A stretch of DNA of 64,000 nt from UBA9160 sp035489755. GTDB taxonomy: Bacteria > Myxococcota_A > UBA9160. How positions within the stretch are numbered: the first letter of the stretch is position 1; every line of letters starts with the position of its first letter. Shown piece after piece: positions 45,684 to 54,741 of this stretch. The stretch spans positions 200,543 to 264,542 of the forward strand of contig DATGZK010000072.1 of assembly GCA_035489755.1 (NCBI GenBank), given 5' to 3'. The notes below the pieces were generated by a model that ran no database searches, was not told where the DNA came from, and worked only from the letters and a program-made list of their open reading frames with translations. A program made the position numbers and the translations under genes.

Positions 45684-47414
45684 TCACTCGCCAAGGAGTC
45701 CCGAGGTTCGAGGCGCAACTTCCGGGTTTGCACGGGCGCCCTCGCCATCGTTTGGCGGCGCATCCCTTTCGACGTGGCGATGCGTTCCTGCGGCGGGATT
45801 GGGCAGTGTTCGCGATCCGGCATCGGGAGCCGCGGCACTCCCCGCGCCGTGAAGGGTTCGCCGACCGCTCGGGCCCGGCGGCAGGAAGAGCCACAGCTGC
45901 GCGATCCCGAGATCCGTCTCGTCGACCTTGCCGTCCCCATCGAGATCGTAGTTGGGATCGTAGACATGGCGCTGCACGGCGAGTGCGATCCGCTCGATGT
46001 CGCCCGCCGCCTCTGGAGGCAAGACTTGGCCCCACGATGTTGTGACGACACCGCTTTTGTTCACGTCCGGATCGCACAGGTTGCCAATGCCATCGCCATC
46101 CGTGTCACGCTGATCCGGGTTCGGAATCTCGACGCAGTTGTCTTCCGCATCGGGTACGCCGTCTCCGTCGAGATCCGTCGGATGTTTGGTTGTCGGCTCA
46201 CCGATCGTCATGAGGGGATCGCCCACGTACACATTTACCCAACCGAGATAGGGAATGCTGCGGTAGTAGGCCTCTCCCGCCGGGACACCTTCCACATAAC
46301 GCCGGAACAGGATGTAAGGGCGTGCGCAGCCGGCAAGCACCGGTTCCGCGACATACCCCGCAGCGCCCGAGACGCCGATGTGGACCAGGTCGGCGATCAG
46401 CGATTGACCGTAGGCTTCGAGTCTTGGTGGGGCGAAGGTCCGGGCGTTCGTGCTGACGAGGTCCACTGCGATCGCGCGCGGCGCGAAGGAGCCAGGGAAC
46501 AAGGCCCCTTTGATCCTGCCGTAGTAGGGCGGTCCTGGATTTGCGAGGTCGTTGCTGCCCCACGACGCATAGCCGGCGATGTTCGTGGCGTTCGAAACGA
46601 AAGCCTTGGTGACGTCGTGACGAACTTCGCGACCTAGGCTGCGCAGGACCGCAGCCGTGGGGTTCAGGAAGATGCGGTTGCCCGAAGAAAGAGCTCCCGT
46701 CTTTGCAGCATCCTCATCGATCAGGAACGTTCCTGCCGGACCGCGTGCCTGCGCCCGGTCGATCAGCGCTTTCACGTCCGTCGGGATCCCGGTTTTTGGA
46801 TCGAGCTCTTTTGCGTAGCCGTCCAAACGAGCGACCAGATAGCGCAGCGCAGCGCGCGGCTGCGCTGCGCGGAAAGCGGCGAAATCCTGGTCCGAGTCGA
46901 AGTAGGGATTGATCGTCCCCACGACGCCTGGGCTCGCCTCTTTGCCCGAAAAAAGAATCGCAAGCTCGGCGTCTACGGACTTGTCCATCGAATCCCGCAG
47001 GTAGGTCGCAGACGTTGCAGCGGCCGCGCCGCTCACGTGAAGGGGAAGTCCTTTGGCCAGCACGATGATGCGGATCTTGTCCTTGAGGCCTCGACTCTCG
47101 AGAAAGGCGGCCACCGGGTCACGGATCGAAGCCTCGAACGCGGCGCGGTCGATCGTCTCAAACTCGGCGCCGGCAAAGTTTCCCCGCGCCGGCCCGTAAC
47201 GGAGTGCAAGGACGTTGGATTCCGGGACAGCCCGGGTCTTGCGATAGTACTCGCCGATCGCGACGGAGGGCGGCCAGTTCGCATTCACGACGATCAGCAC
47301 CTCCGGGTGGAGGTCCGCGGGAGCGGCCTTGGCGGGGAGCAGCAGGGCGGCGAGAAGAAGCACGCGCGAAACGGGGCTCGGCCACCTCCTCAAGCCTCTG
47401 CCCCCGGCGGCCAT
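45684..47414 (-). CDS. secreted TIGR03790-type protein with thrombospondin-3 and EF-hand calcium-binding repeats
   Basis: A 576-residue protein with a signal peptide ending near PAKAAPA. Residues ~35-410 (EVLIVVNANWPPSVAIGEYYRKTRAVP, VLAKGLPLHVSG, YLRDSMDKSVDAELA, SWGSND, GALFPGSFAPRAIAVDLVS, GVSGAAGYVAEPVL) fit the uncharacterised TIGR03790 domain. A linker then carries calcium-binding type-3 repeats (DLDGDGVPDAEDNC, DTDGDGIGNLCDPD) and a dockerin/EF-hand-like DPNYDLDGDGKVDETDLG. The last ~80 residues are polar. Such proteins are exported and probably surface-bound; function unknown. Confidence 0.6.
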   Translation of the reverse strand: MAAGGRGLRRWPSPVSRVLLLAALLLPAKAAPADLHPEVLIVVNANWPPSVAIGEYYRKTRAVPESNVLALRYGPARGNFAGAEFETIDRAAFEASIRDPVAAFLESRGLKDKIRIIVLAKGLPLHVSGAAAATSATYLRDSMDKSVDAELAILFSGKEASPGVVGTINPYFDSDQDFAAFRAAQPRAALRYLVARLDGYAKELDPKTGIPTDVKALIDRAQARGPAGTFLIDEDAAKTGALSSGNRIFLNPTAAVLRSLGREVRHDVTKAFVSNATNIAGYASWGSNDLANPGPPYYGRIKGALFPGSFAPRAIAVDLVSTNARTFAPPRLEAYGQSLIADLVHIGVSGAAGYVAEPVLAGCARPYILFRRYVEGVPAGEAYYRSIPYLGWVNVYVGDPLMTIGEPTTKHPTDLDGDGVPDAEDNCVEIPNPDQRDTDGDGIGNLCDPDVNKSGVVTTSWGQVLPPEAAGDIERIALAVQRHVYDPNYDLDGDGKVDETDLGIAQLWLFLPPGPSGRRTLHGAGSAAAPDAGSRTLPNPAAGTHRHVERDAPPNDGEGARANPEVAPRTSGLLGE

Positions 47415-47624
47415 TCGCTCTCAAGGTGTGGCCGGATTTCGCGGAGCGACCGGGCCGCTGGCGGGTGGCGTGCAGAAGGACCAGCCCGGTCGGGGGACGC
47501 GGCCGCCCGGAGCCGCCGAACACACGAGTGGAACGCGAAGTCGCGGCGACGCGGCAGCGAGCGGAAGGCAGGATCCACGCGCGGAACATAGCCTTCGCCG
47601 TTCGAGCGGGTAAACTCGCGGCCC

Positions 47625-49301
47625 ATGGCACATCAGTTCGTTTTCACGTTGCGAGACCTGCGCAAGGTCGTGCCCCCCGACCGCGTCATTCTCGACGGCA
47701 TAACCCTCGCGTTCCTGCCGGGCGCGAAGATCGGGGTCCTCGGTCCCAACGGTGCGGGCAAGAGCTCGCTCCTGCGCATCATGGCGGGCGTCGATCACGA
47801 TTACCTCGGTGAAGCGCACGCGGCGGAGGGGATCCGCATTGGCTTCCTTCCCCAGGAGCCGCAGCTCGACGCCACCAAGACGGTGCTCGGAAACGTCGAG
47901 GAAGGCGTCGCGGACACACGCGGGCTGCTGCATCGCTTCGAGCAGGTCTCCGCCCGATTCGCCGAGGAGCTTTCGGAGGAGGAGACGAACCAGCTGCTCG
48001 AAGAGCAGGCGAAGCTTCAGGACGCCATCGACTCGGCCAACGCGTGGGAGCTCGACCGCACGCTCGAGGTGGCGATGGATGCACTGCGGCTGCCGCCGCC
48101 TGAGGCGGAGGTGGCGAAGCTCTCGGGCGGCGAGCGCCGCCGGGTCGCGCTCTGCCGGCTTTTGCTCCAGAAGCCGGATGTGCTGTTGCTCGATGAACCC
48201 ACCAACCACCTCGACGCGGAATCCGTCGCGTGGCTTGAGCAGTTCCTGCAAGAGTATCCAGGCACTGTCGTCGCCATCACCCACGATCGCTACTTCCTCG
48301 ACAATGCGGCGGGCTGGATTCTCGAGCTCGATCGGGGCCGCGGCATCCCTTGGGAAGGCAACTACAGCTCGTGGCTCGACCAGAAGAGAGCAAGGCTCGC
48401 GGTCGAGGAGAAGCAAGCGTCCGCGCGGCAGCGCACGCTCGAGCGCGAGCTGGAATGGGTGCGCATGTCGCCGCGTGCGCGCCAGGCGAAGAGCAAGGCC
48501 CGCATTCAGGCCTTCGAGAAGCTGGTCGCCGAACAGGAGCAGAGGCTTCCCGAGCAGGTGGAGATCAACATCCCCCCCGGCCCTCGCCTCGGCGACGTCG
48601 TGATCGTGGCCGAGCACCTGAACAAGGGTTACGGCGACCGACTGCTCATCGACGATCTTTCGTTGTCCTTGCCCCCGGGTGGCATCGTCGGTGTGATCGG
48701 CGCGAACGGCGCCGGCAAGACGACGCTGTTCCGAATGATCGTCGGCGAAGAGAAGCCCGACGCCGGGCTGCTCCGACTCGGCGAGACCGTGAAACTCTCG
48801 TATGTGGATCAAACGCGTGACGCGCTCGATCCAAAGAGCACCGTGTACGACGTCATCAGCGAAGGCGAAGATCGGATCAAGCTACGCGGTCGCGAGATCA
48901 TGTCGCGGGCCTACGTCTCGAGCTTCGGTTTCAAGGGTCCCGACCAGCAGAAGCTCCTCGGGAGCCTCTCGGGCGGCGAGCGCAATCGGGTTCACCTGGC
49001 GAAGCTGCTCAAGAGTGGCGGCAACGTGCTGCTGCTCGACGAGCCGACGAACGACCTCGACGTAGACACGCTGCGCGCGTTGGAGGACGCGCTGGTCGAA
49101 TTCGCGGGCTGCGTGGTCGTGATCTCCCACGATCGCTGGTTTCTCGACCGGATCGCCACCCATATCCTGGCCTTCGAAGGCGATAGCCACGTGGAGTGGT
49201 TCGAAGGCAACTACCAGGAGTACGAGGCGGACCGGCACAAGCGCCTGGGTGCAGAGGCGGATCAGCCGCACCGCATCAAGTTCAAGAAGCTAGAACGCTA
49301 G
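47625..49301 (+). CDS. ettA: energy-dependent translational throttle protein EttA (ABC-F)
   Basis: A 558-residue ABC-F ATPase with two nucleotide-binding domains. Domain 1: Walker A GPNGAGKSS, signature LSGGERRR, Walker B LLLDEPTNHLD. Domain 2: GANGAGKTT, LSGGERNR, LLLDEPTNDLD. The linker between (WEGNYSSWLDQKRARLAVEEKQASARQR... ELEWVRMSPRARQAKSKAR) is the P-site tRNA interaction motif of EttA, and length is as usual. EttA binds the ribosomal E site and gates entry into elongation according to ADP/ATP. Its TAG forms a CTAG with a possible minus-strand gene. Confidence 0.95.
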   Translation: MAHQFVFTLRDLRKVVPPDRVILDGITLAFLPGAKIGVLGPNGAGKSSLLRIMAGVDHDYLGEAHAAEGIRIGFLPQEPQLDATKTVLGNVEEGVADTRGLLHRFEQVSARFAEELSEEETNQLLEEQAKLQDAIDSANAWELDRTLEVAMDALRLPPPEAEVAKLSGGERRRVALCRLLLQKPDVLLLDEPTNHLDAESVAWLEQFLQEYPGTVVAITHDRYFLDNAAGWILELDRGRGIPWEGNYSSWLDQKRARLAVEEKQASARQRTLERELEWVRMSPRARQAKSKARIQAFEKLVAEQEQRLPEQVEINIPPGPRLGDVVIVAEHLNKGYGDRLLIDDLSLSLPPGGIVGVIGANGAGKTTLFRMIVGEEKPDAGLLRLGETVKLSYVDQTRDALDPKSTVYDVISEGEDRIKLRGREIMSRAYVSSFGFKGPDQQKLLGSLSGGERNRVHLAKLLKSGGNVLLLDEPTNDLDVDTLRALEDALVEFAGCVVVISHDRWFLDRIATHILAFEGDSHVEWFEGNYQEYEADRHKRLGAEADQPHRIKFKKLER

Positions 49302-49564
49302 TCGCACGGACTGTGGCCCCTCGAGGCGCTGGCTTGGCCGCTCGAAGGCCGCCGGTTCGCCCGGGTGGCCGCCAGCCCTAGCGCACGGGTGGGGAGCGGA
49401 ACTCGTCGACGAGGTCCCGCGAGGCTGTGACCAGGGGGGACTTTTAGTCGTAGGAGCGTGGGGTAGCGCTCGCGCAGCCCATCTCCTCCCTGCCGGACGA
49501 GAAAGCCGACAAATCCGGTCGACGTGATGGTACGCGCGGGCCTCATCGCCTTGTGGCCGCTCAT
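49298..49564 (-). CDS. possible 88-residue protein exactly filling the ettA-GT9 gap
   Basis: The frame starts at ATG 49564, whose ATGA overlaps the stop of the upstream GT9 gene, and ends in a TAG that interlocks with the ettA TAG (CTAG 49298-49301). Thus it fills the intergenic space exactly. The product (MSGHKAMRPARTITSTGF, then VGFLVRQGGDGLRERYPTL) has no recognised domain and a Pro/Arg/Ser-rich C-terminus. Other frames here are also open, so coding is uncertain. Confidence 0.3.
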   Translation of the reverse strand: MSGHKAMRPARTITSTGFVGFLVRQGGDGLRERYPTLLRLKVPPGHSLAGPRRRVPLPTRALGLAATRANRRPSSGQASASRGHSPCD

Positions 49565-50634
49565 GCGGGCCGCCCCACGATCCGCGCGAGGATGCCGAGC
49601 GCGTGCTCTGAGTCTTCTCCGCGCGGATCGAACACCACCTCCCCGCGCGGTGGGCGGGGGCCCCAGCGTACGTGGTTCGGCTTTCGAAAGAGCGCAACCG
49701 TGGGAGCCCCCGCGGCGATCGCGAGGTGCATGGGCCCGGAGTCGGGCGTCACAACGGCAGCGCATTCTGCAACCAGCGCAGCCACCTCGCGCAGGCCAAG
49801 ACCGTGCACGTAGACGGCTTCACCCAGTGCGTCCCGGATGGCGACGAGGCTGGATTCCTCTTCCGGGCCAAGCACCACGAGGACGGGAAGACCCCAGGCA
49901 CGTACGCGCGCCGCGATCGCGGCGAAACTTGCGAGGCTCCAGCTCTTGCCCTTGTGACCGCGCGCGCCCACGAAGATCGCAACGGGGCGCGCGGCGCCGC
50001 AGCGTTCGCGAAGGAAGGCCGCGGCGCGCTCCCGCTCGTGCGGCGCAAGCATGAGACAGCGCTCGCCGGAGGCTTCGACGCCAAGCGCCCGCACGAACGC
50101 GAGCATTTGGTCCACCTTGTGCGGGTACCGCTCGGCTTCGAGAGCCGTCGTGAAGAAGAAGTTGCGACCGCGTCCCGCGGCTCCCACGCGCTCGGGCGCG
50201 CCTGAGAGGCGGGCAAGCAGGGCGCCCAGGGAGGTGGACGCTCCGCCGAGGTGGATCGCAACGTCGTACCGTGCCCGGCGCAGGCGTCGGACCAGCCTGA
50301 GCAAGCGGTGGGGTGCAAACAGATCGTGGCGGTCGATGCCCATCACCTCGTGCAGCCCAAAACCCTGAAGGAAGGCCGGCGCTGAGGGCCCCCCCAGAAA
50401 GTCAATCGCCGGACCGTTTACGCTCTCGGTTAGGGCTCGCACCGCAGGCGTCGCCAGGAGGGTGTTGCCGAGACGAAAGTTCACGAGCACGACCAGGATC
50501 CGACGCGCGCTCTTGATGTCCGGGAGCGGGGCGTCGCCGCGCGGTGCCAGCACGAACAGCACCCGAAGCACGATCCTGCGCAGCCGCCGGCGGATCCGGC
50601 GCAAGAGCTGCTGCCGCGTGCTTCGCTCACTCAT
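49561..50634 (-). CDS. glycosyltransferase family 9 (ADP-heptose:LPS heptosyltransferase-like)
   Basis: A 357-residue GT-B enzyme starting at ATG 50634 (N-terminal basic region MSERSTRQQLLRRIRRRLRR). ARRILVVLVNFRLGNTLLATPAVRAL is the standard GT9 opening; VAIFVGARGHKGKSWSLASFAAIA, ECAAVVTPDSGPMHLAIAAGAPTVALF and RWGP are the nucleotide-sugar binding segments. GT9 enzymes add heptose to the lipopolysaccharide inner core, so this supports an outer membrane. It is not next to other LPS genes. Confidence 0.9.
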   Translation of the reverse strand: MSERSTRQQLLRRIRRRLRRIVLRVLFVLAPRGDAPLPDIKSARRILVVLVNFRLGNTLLATPAVRALTESVNGPAIDFLGGPSAPAFLQGFGLHEVMGIDRHDLFAPHRLLRLVRRLRRARYDVAIHLGGASTSLGALLARLSGAPERVGAAGRGRNFFFTTALEAERYPHKVDQMLAFVRALGVEASGERCLMLAPHERERAAAFLRERCGAARPVAIFVGARGHKGKSWSLASFAAIAARVRAWGLPVLVVLGPEEESSLVAIRDALGEAVYVHGLGLREVAALVAECAAVVTPDSGPMHLAIAAGAPTVALFRKPNHVRWGPRPPRGEVVFDPRGEDSEHALGILARIVGRPA

Positions 50635-50748
50635 GGCGTCCGCACTCTAGAAGATCCCGCTGCCCTCGACCGCGTCGGGCAGGTCGCGGAGCCGCCGGGC
50701 CTGACGGCCGCCGCGGCCAGGGGTAACGTGGCCCACGGGAGGGACGGC

Positions 50749-51198
50749 ATGGCGATCTTTGACGATGTGATCGCGCAGATGACGGAAGCGATGAAGGCGA
50801 AGGACGCAGCTCGCCTCGCCGCACTCCGCGGCATCCGTGCAGCATTCCTGAATGAAACGAAGAAAGACAACTCCAAATCGCTGGCGGATGACGTTTGCAT
50901 CAGCCTCCTGCGCCGCCTCGAAAAGCAGCGCAACGAAAGCATCGAAGCCTTTGAGGCAGCGGGCCGCCCGGACCGTGTGGCGGAGGAGCGGGCCGAACTC
51001 GCGGTGGTCCAGGAGTTCCTGCCTCGTCTTGCGGACGACGCCAAGACGCGGGCCTGGGTCGCGGAGGCGATTGCCGCAACCCAGGCTTCCAAGCCGGCCG
51101 ATGTCGGCCGGGTCATGGCGGCCGTGATGAAGGCCCACAAGGGGGACGTCGACGGCAACCTCGCCAAGAAAATCGCATCCGAGCTTCTGAGCGCCTGA
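50749..51198 (+). CDS. GatB/YqeY domain protein
   Basis: A 149-residue YqeY-like protein from ATG 50749 after ACGGGAGGGAC. IAQMTEAMKAKDAARLAALRGIRAAFLNE at the start, LLRRLEKQRNESIEAFEAAGRPDRVAEERAELAVVQEFLPR in the middle and GRVMAAVMKAHKGDVDGNLAKKIASELL at the end are typical. The family resembles the tRNA-binding tail of GatB and is thought to act in tRNA-linked amidation. No GatCAB gene is adjacent. Confidence 0.93.
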   Translation: MAIFDDVIAQMTEAMKAKDAARLAALRGIRAAFLNETKKDNSKSLADDVCISLLRRLEKQRNESIEAFEAAGRPDRVAEERAELAVVQEFLPRLADDAKTRAWVAEAIAATQASKPADVGRVMAAVMKAHKGDVDGNLAKKIASELLSA

Positions 51199-51237
51199 TC
51201 CCGCTCCTGCCCTTGCGGCGCTGCCCGCGCGCTTTCC

Positions 51238-51606
51238 CTACTCGAGAGTGCGGCCAAACGGCAGGAGCGAGAGGGGCGCGAGCTTGATGTGCTGAATCGC
51301 AAACGGAATCCCGATGATGGTCAGCGCCAGAAATCCTGCGTGGAGCAGGTGGGAGATGGCGATCTCCCAGCCGAAGAGGACGATCCACAGAATGTTGAAC
51401 ACGATGCGCAAGGGGCTGTTCGCATCGGGTTGTTCGACGATCTGCTTACCGAACGGAGCGAAGGTGAGGATGCCGAGCTTAATGGCTTGGATCCCGAACG
51501 GGATCCCCACGATGGTCAGACACAGGAGAAGTCCACCGAGGATGTATCCCATCCCGGACAGAAAGCCTCCAAAGATCAGCCAGAGAATGTTTCCGATGAG
51601 ACTCAT
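51238..51606 (-). CDS. yccF: YccF family inner-membrane protein
   Basis: A 122-residue protein with two copies of the YccF motif: GLLLCLTIVGIPFGIQAIKL and GFLALTIIGIPFAIQHIKLAPLSLLPFG, each preceded by a membrane helix with NILWLIFGG and NILWIVLFG. A strong AGGAGAAGACGG precedes ATG 51606. Function unknown. It is divergent from the broken DoxX-like gene. Confidence 0.93.
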   Translation of the reverse strand: MSLIGNILWLIFGGFLSGMGYILGGLLLCLTIVGIPFGIQAIKLGILTFAPFGKQIVEQPDANSPLRIVFNILWIVLFGWEIAISHLLHAGFLALTIIGIPFAIQHIKLAPLSLLPFGRTLE

Positions 51607-51693
51607 CCGTCTTCTCCTGGATCACATTCTCGTGTAGGATCGCGCCGGCTCGCGGGTACCAAGGTCGGCGCTGTAGGGGTCGGTCGGGTCCTC

Positions 51694-52019
51694 ATGGCCG
51701 CGCTCTTTCTCTTCGCGGGAATCTCGAAGCTGGCGCGCTTCCCGAGTTGGAGACCACCTTCGAGACTCTTCGCGGACCTCGCTTCATGTATTTCGTAGGC
51801 GGATGTGAGGTCGCCGGAGGGACCGGCTTTCTTGTGCCGCGGACCGCCGGCCTGGCCGCACTTTGCCTTGCGCTCCTCATGGTCGGCGCTGCCTTCTCCC
51901 ATGTCTTCGTGCTCGGCATCGCGAAGATCGGGCCCGCGTTGATCGCGCTCGCCGTGTGCTCCTGGGTAGCCTTTGAGCTGCGCGGCACGCTGCCGTGGGT
52001 ACGCCCTAGACCCCGTTAG
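51694..52019 (+). pseudogene. DoxX-like membrane protein, frame-disrupted
   Basis: The opening helix of a DoxX-type protein (RVLMAALFLFAGISKLARFPS) is in one frame up to ~51743; the rest (LETTFETLRGPRFMYFVGGCEVAGGTGFLVPRTAGLAAL to SWVAFELRGTLPWVRPR) continues in another to 52019. A one-base deletion near 51743 explains the shift: inserting one base gives ARFPxLETTFETL. No good start with a ribosome site lies at the expected place, so the N-terminus may be lost too. Its TAG interlocks with the ALDH stop (TTAG 52016-52019). Confidence 0.6.
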
Positions 52020-53506
52020 AGCTTTGTGCAGACCGCCTTCACCTCGGTGTAGAGCTCGAGCACATCCTTGCCCATCTCGCGCCCCCAGCCCGACTGTTTG
52101 TAGCCGCCAAAGGGCATCGCGGCGTCGAAGACGTTGTAGCAGTTGATCCACACCGTTCCCGCGCGGAGCTTCGATGCGATCGTATGAGCACGGCTGATGT
52201 CACGCGTCCACACCGCGGCAGCAAGTCCATAGACCGTGTCATTCGCAGCGGGCAGAATCTCGCTCGGGCTCGAGAACGGGATCGCCGCGACCACCGGTCC
52301 GAAGATCTCTTCCTGGACGACGCGCATTTTCGGCTTGGTGTCGACGAGAACCGTCGGTGCCACGAAATAGCCCCGATCGCCGAGGCGTTTCCCGCCCGCG
52401 ACCGCGCGGGCGCCTTCCTTGGACCCGGCTTCGAGGTATCCGCAGACGCGCGCGAGCTGCTCGTCCGAAACGAGGGGGCCCATCTCCGTCGAGGGATTCA
52501 TGCCCGGGCCGACTTTGATCTTGGCCGCTTGCTCTGCCACGCCCGAAACGACGCGATCAAAGATCGGCTTTTCCACGTACAGGCGTGAACCTGCGCAGCA
52601 GCACTGGCCGTGATTGAAGAAGATGGCGTTTGCGGCTCCCGCAATTGCGGCATCGACGTCCGCATCGCCCAGCACGACATTCGGAGACTTCCCACCGAGC
52701 TCGAGGGACACCTTCTTCAAGTTGCCGGCCGCCGCCTGCACGATCAGCTTGCCGACCTCCGTGGAGCCGGTGAAGGCGACTTTGTCGACCGCGGGATGAG
52801 CGGCGAGGGCAGCGCCGGCGGTTTCACCGTAGCCAGGCACAATGTTTACGACGCCATCGGGGAATCCGGCCTCACCGACCAGCTCGCCAAGGCGCAGCGC
52901 CGAGAGCGGAGTTTGCTCTGCCGGTTTTAGCACCACGGTGCAGCCCGCGGCGAGGGCAGGGCCGAGCTTCCACGCGGCCATGAGGAGCGGGAAGTTCCAG
53001 GGGATGATCTGGCCCACGACACCGACCGGTTCGCGCAGGGTGTAGGCGAGATAGCGCGCACCGGGGACGGAGATGGGGATGGTTGATCCCTCGATCTTCG
53101 TGGCCCAGCCCGCCATGTAGCGCAAGAGATCTACGGCGAGCGGCACATCCGCAGCGCGGGAAACCGTGATGGGCTTGCCGTTGTCGAGGCTCTCGAGCTG
53201 GGCAAACTCCTCGAGGTGCTGTTCGACGAGATCGGCGAGCTTCCAAAGCAGACGCCCCCGCTCCGACGGGGTCACGCTCTCCGACCACGGTCCGTTGTCA
53301 AAGGCGCGGCGTGCGGCCCGCACGGCCCGGTCGACGTCCTCGCGATCGCCGGCGGCGACCTGGGCGAGGACCTCTCCCGTCGCAGGGTCGTAGCTCGGGA
53401 ATGTCTTGCCCGAGGCGGCGTCGACCCACTTGCCATCGATCAGCATCTTGTGCCGGCGGGCGACGAAGCTCTCGACGTTTTGATGGAGCGGGGTGGCCGC
53501 GGACAT
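52016..53506 (-). CDS. NAD(P)-dependent aldehyde dehydrogenase
   Basis: A 496-residue ALDH from ATG 53506 after AAGGAGGACC. The nucleotide-binding GSTEVGK, the general-base Glu in LELGGKSPNVVL, the nucleophile Cys in NHGQCCCAGSRLY and EEIFGPVVAAIPF are all present; GGYKQSGWGREMGKDVLELYTEVKAVCT at the end is typical of the class 1/2 betaine/retinal type. It oxidises aldehydes to acids in the cytoplasm. The stop interlocks with the DoxX-like gene. Confidence 0.95.
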   Translation of the reverse strand: MSAATPLHQNVESFVARRHKMLIDGKWVDAASGKTFPSYDPATGEVLAQVAAGDREDVDRAVRAARRAFDNGPWSESVTPSERGRLLWKLADLVEQHLEEFAQLESLDNGKPITVSRAADVPLAVDLLRYMAGWATKIEGSTIPISVPGARYLAYTLREPVGVVGQIIPWNFPLLMAAWKLGPALAAGCTVVLKPAEQTPLSALRLGELVGEAGFPDGVVNIVPGYGETAGAALAAHPAVDKVAFTGSTEVGKLIVQAAAGNLKKVSLELGGKSPNVVLGDADVDAAIAGAANAIFFNHGQCCCAGSRLYVEKPIFDRVVSGVAEQAAKIKVGPGMNPSTEMGPLVSDEQLARVCGYLEAGSKEGARAVAGGKRLGDRGYFVAPTVLVDTKPKMRVVQEEIFGPVVAAIPFSSPSEILPAANDTVYGLAAAVWTRDISRAHTIASKLRAGTVWINCYNVFDAAMPFGGYKQSGWGREMGKDVLELYTEVKAVCTKL

Positions 53507-53603
53507 GGCAGGTCCTCCTTCGAAAGGTGTGCGAACGGTCGCGCCGCCATGGTGCCATCTTCTCGAGCGCACCGAAATCCGCGCGCCGAGCGCCCGAGCG
53601 CTC

Positions 53604-53609
53604 TACAAT
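53604..53609 (+). promoter_or_regulatory. TACAAT -10-like element for alpha/beta-hydrolase
   Basis: TACAAT lies 24 bases before ATG 53634 and upstream of the AGGAGGAG ribosome site, in a GC-rich setting. No recognisable -35 box. Confidence 0.3.
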
Positions 53610-53633
53610 AGAGAGCCCCTAGGAGGAGCCCGC

Positions 53634-54521
53634 ATGCCCAGGATCGCGACCAATGGCGTTGAGCTTGAGTACGAGATGTTCGGCAGCGCGCGGAAGCCCG
53701 CGATTGTGCTGATCATGGGCCTTGGCGCCCAGATGATTCTGTGGGACGAAGAGTTCTGCGAAGCCCTCGCGCAGCGGGGTCACCGCGTCATCCGGTTCGA
53801 CAACCGCGACGTCGGGCTCTCCACGAAACTCGAAGACGCGGGCGTGCCAAACGTGGCGGCAGCGCTTGCGGCGGTGGCCCAGGGCGGCCCGCTCTCCGCT
53901 GCCTACACACTGCATGAGATGGCCGATGACACGGCGGGGCTGCTCGAAGCTCTCGGCATCGACGCTGCGCACGTCGTCGGTGCATCGATGGGCGGCATGA
54001 TTGCTCAGACTCTTGCGATTCGACATCCGCAGCGAGTCCGTACGCTGACCTCCATCATGTCGACCACGGGCAACCCGGCGCTCCCACCTGCTGCGCCCGC
54101 GGCGATGCGAGTCCTCATGACTCCGGCCCCGACGCAGCGCACGGCCTACATCGAACACCACGTCGAGGTCTCAAAAGTCATCGGAAGTCCTGGCTTCCCG
54201 TTTGATGCCGAGGCGGTCCGAGCGCGTGCTGCGCGTGTGTTCGATCGGGGCGTCTTCCCCGCCGGCATCGCCAGACAGCTGGTCGCGATTTTGGCCTCGG
54301 GAAACCGCAAGCCCGCCCTGGCCTCGGTGCGCTCTCCGACGCTCGTGATCCATGGCACCGCAGATCCCCTCGTCCCGATTGCCGGCGGGCGCGACACCGC
54401 TGAAGCGGTGCCGGGCGCGGAGCTGTTCGAAATCGAAGGCATGGGGCACGACCTGCCGCGCGAAGTCTGGCCGCGTCTGGTCGATGCCATTGCGAAACAC
54501 GCCGGACGGTCTGCGGCGTAG
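53634..54521 (+). CDS. alpha/beta-hydrolase
   Basis: A 295-residue hydrolase from ATG 53634 after AGGAGGAG. VLIMGLGAQMILWDEEF, FDNRDVGLST, nucleophile elbow GASMGGMIAQTLAIRHPQRV, LVIHGTADPLVPI (acid) and EGMGHDLPREVW (His) are in the usual order. This form resembles the aclacinomycin-methylesterase/RdmC-like group found widely in bacteria. It is divergent from the ALDH gene, 127 bases between starts. Confidence 0.9.
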   Translation: MPRIATNGVELEYEMFGSARKPAIVLIMGLGAQMILWDEEFCEALAQRGHRVIRFDNRDVGLSTKLEDAGVPNVAAALAAVAQGGPLSAAYTLHEMADDTAGLLEALGIDAAHVVGASMGGMIAQTLAIRHPQRVRTLTSIMSTTGNPALPPAAPAAMRVLMTPAPTQRTAYIEHHVEVSKVIGSPGFPFDAEAVRARAARVFDRGVFPAGIARQLVAILASGNRKPALASVRSPTLVIHGTADPLVPIAGGRDTAEAVPGAELFEIEGMGHDLPREVWPRLVDAIAKHAGRSAA

Positions 54522-54741
54522 CGCGCGAGCGAAGGATGAGGGGCGCTCCTGCGCGCCCCCCGCCGCCACCGACGACCCACCCGGATCCTCCCGGACTCCC
54601 CTTCGCAGTGGCTGCGTCCGGAGTGCGCAGGCATGAGGCCTCCATCCCTCGCCCGCCGCTGCCCATCCAGGAAGAGCCTCCCCCAAAAAGTGGTTCAGCC
54701 GTGGAGCCTGCCTACCGATAGGTGACGCGGAGGACCCCCGG

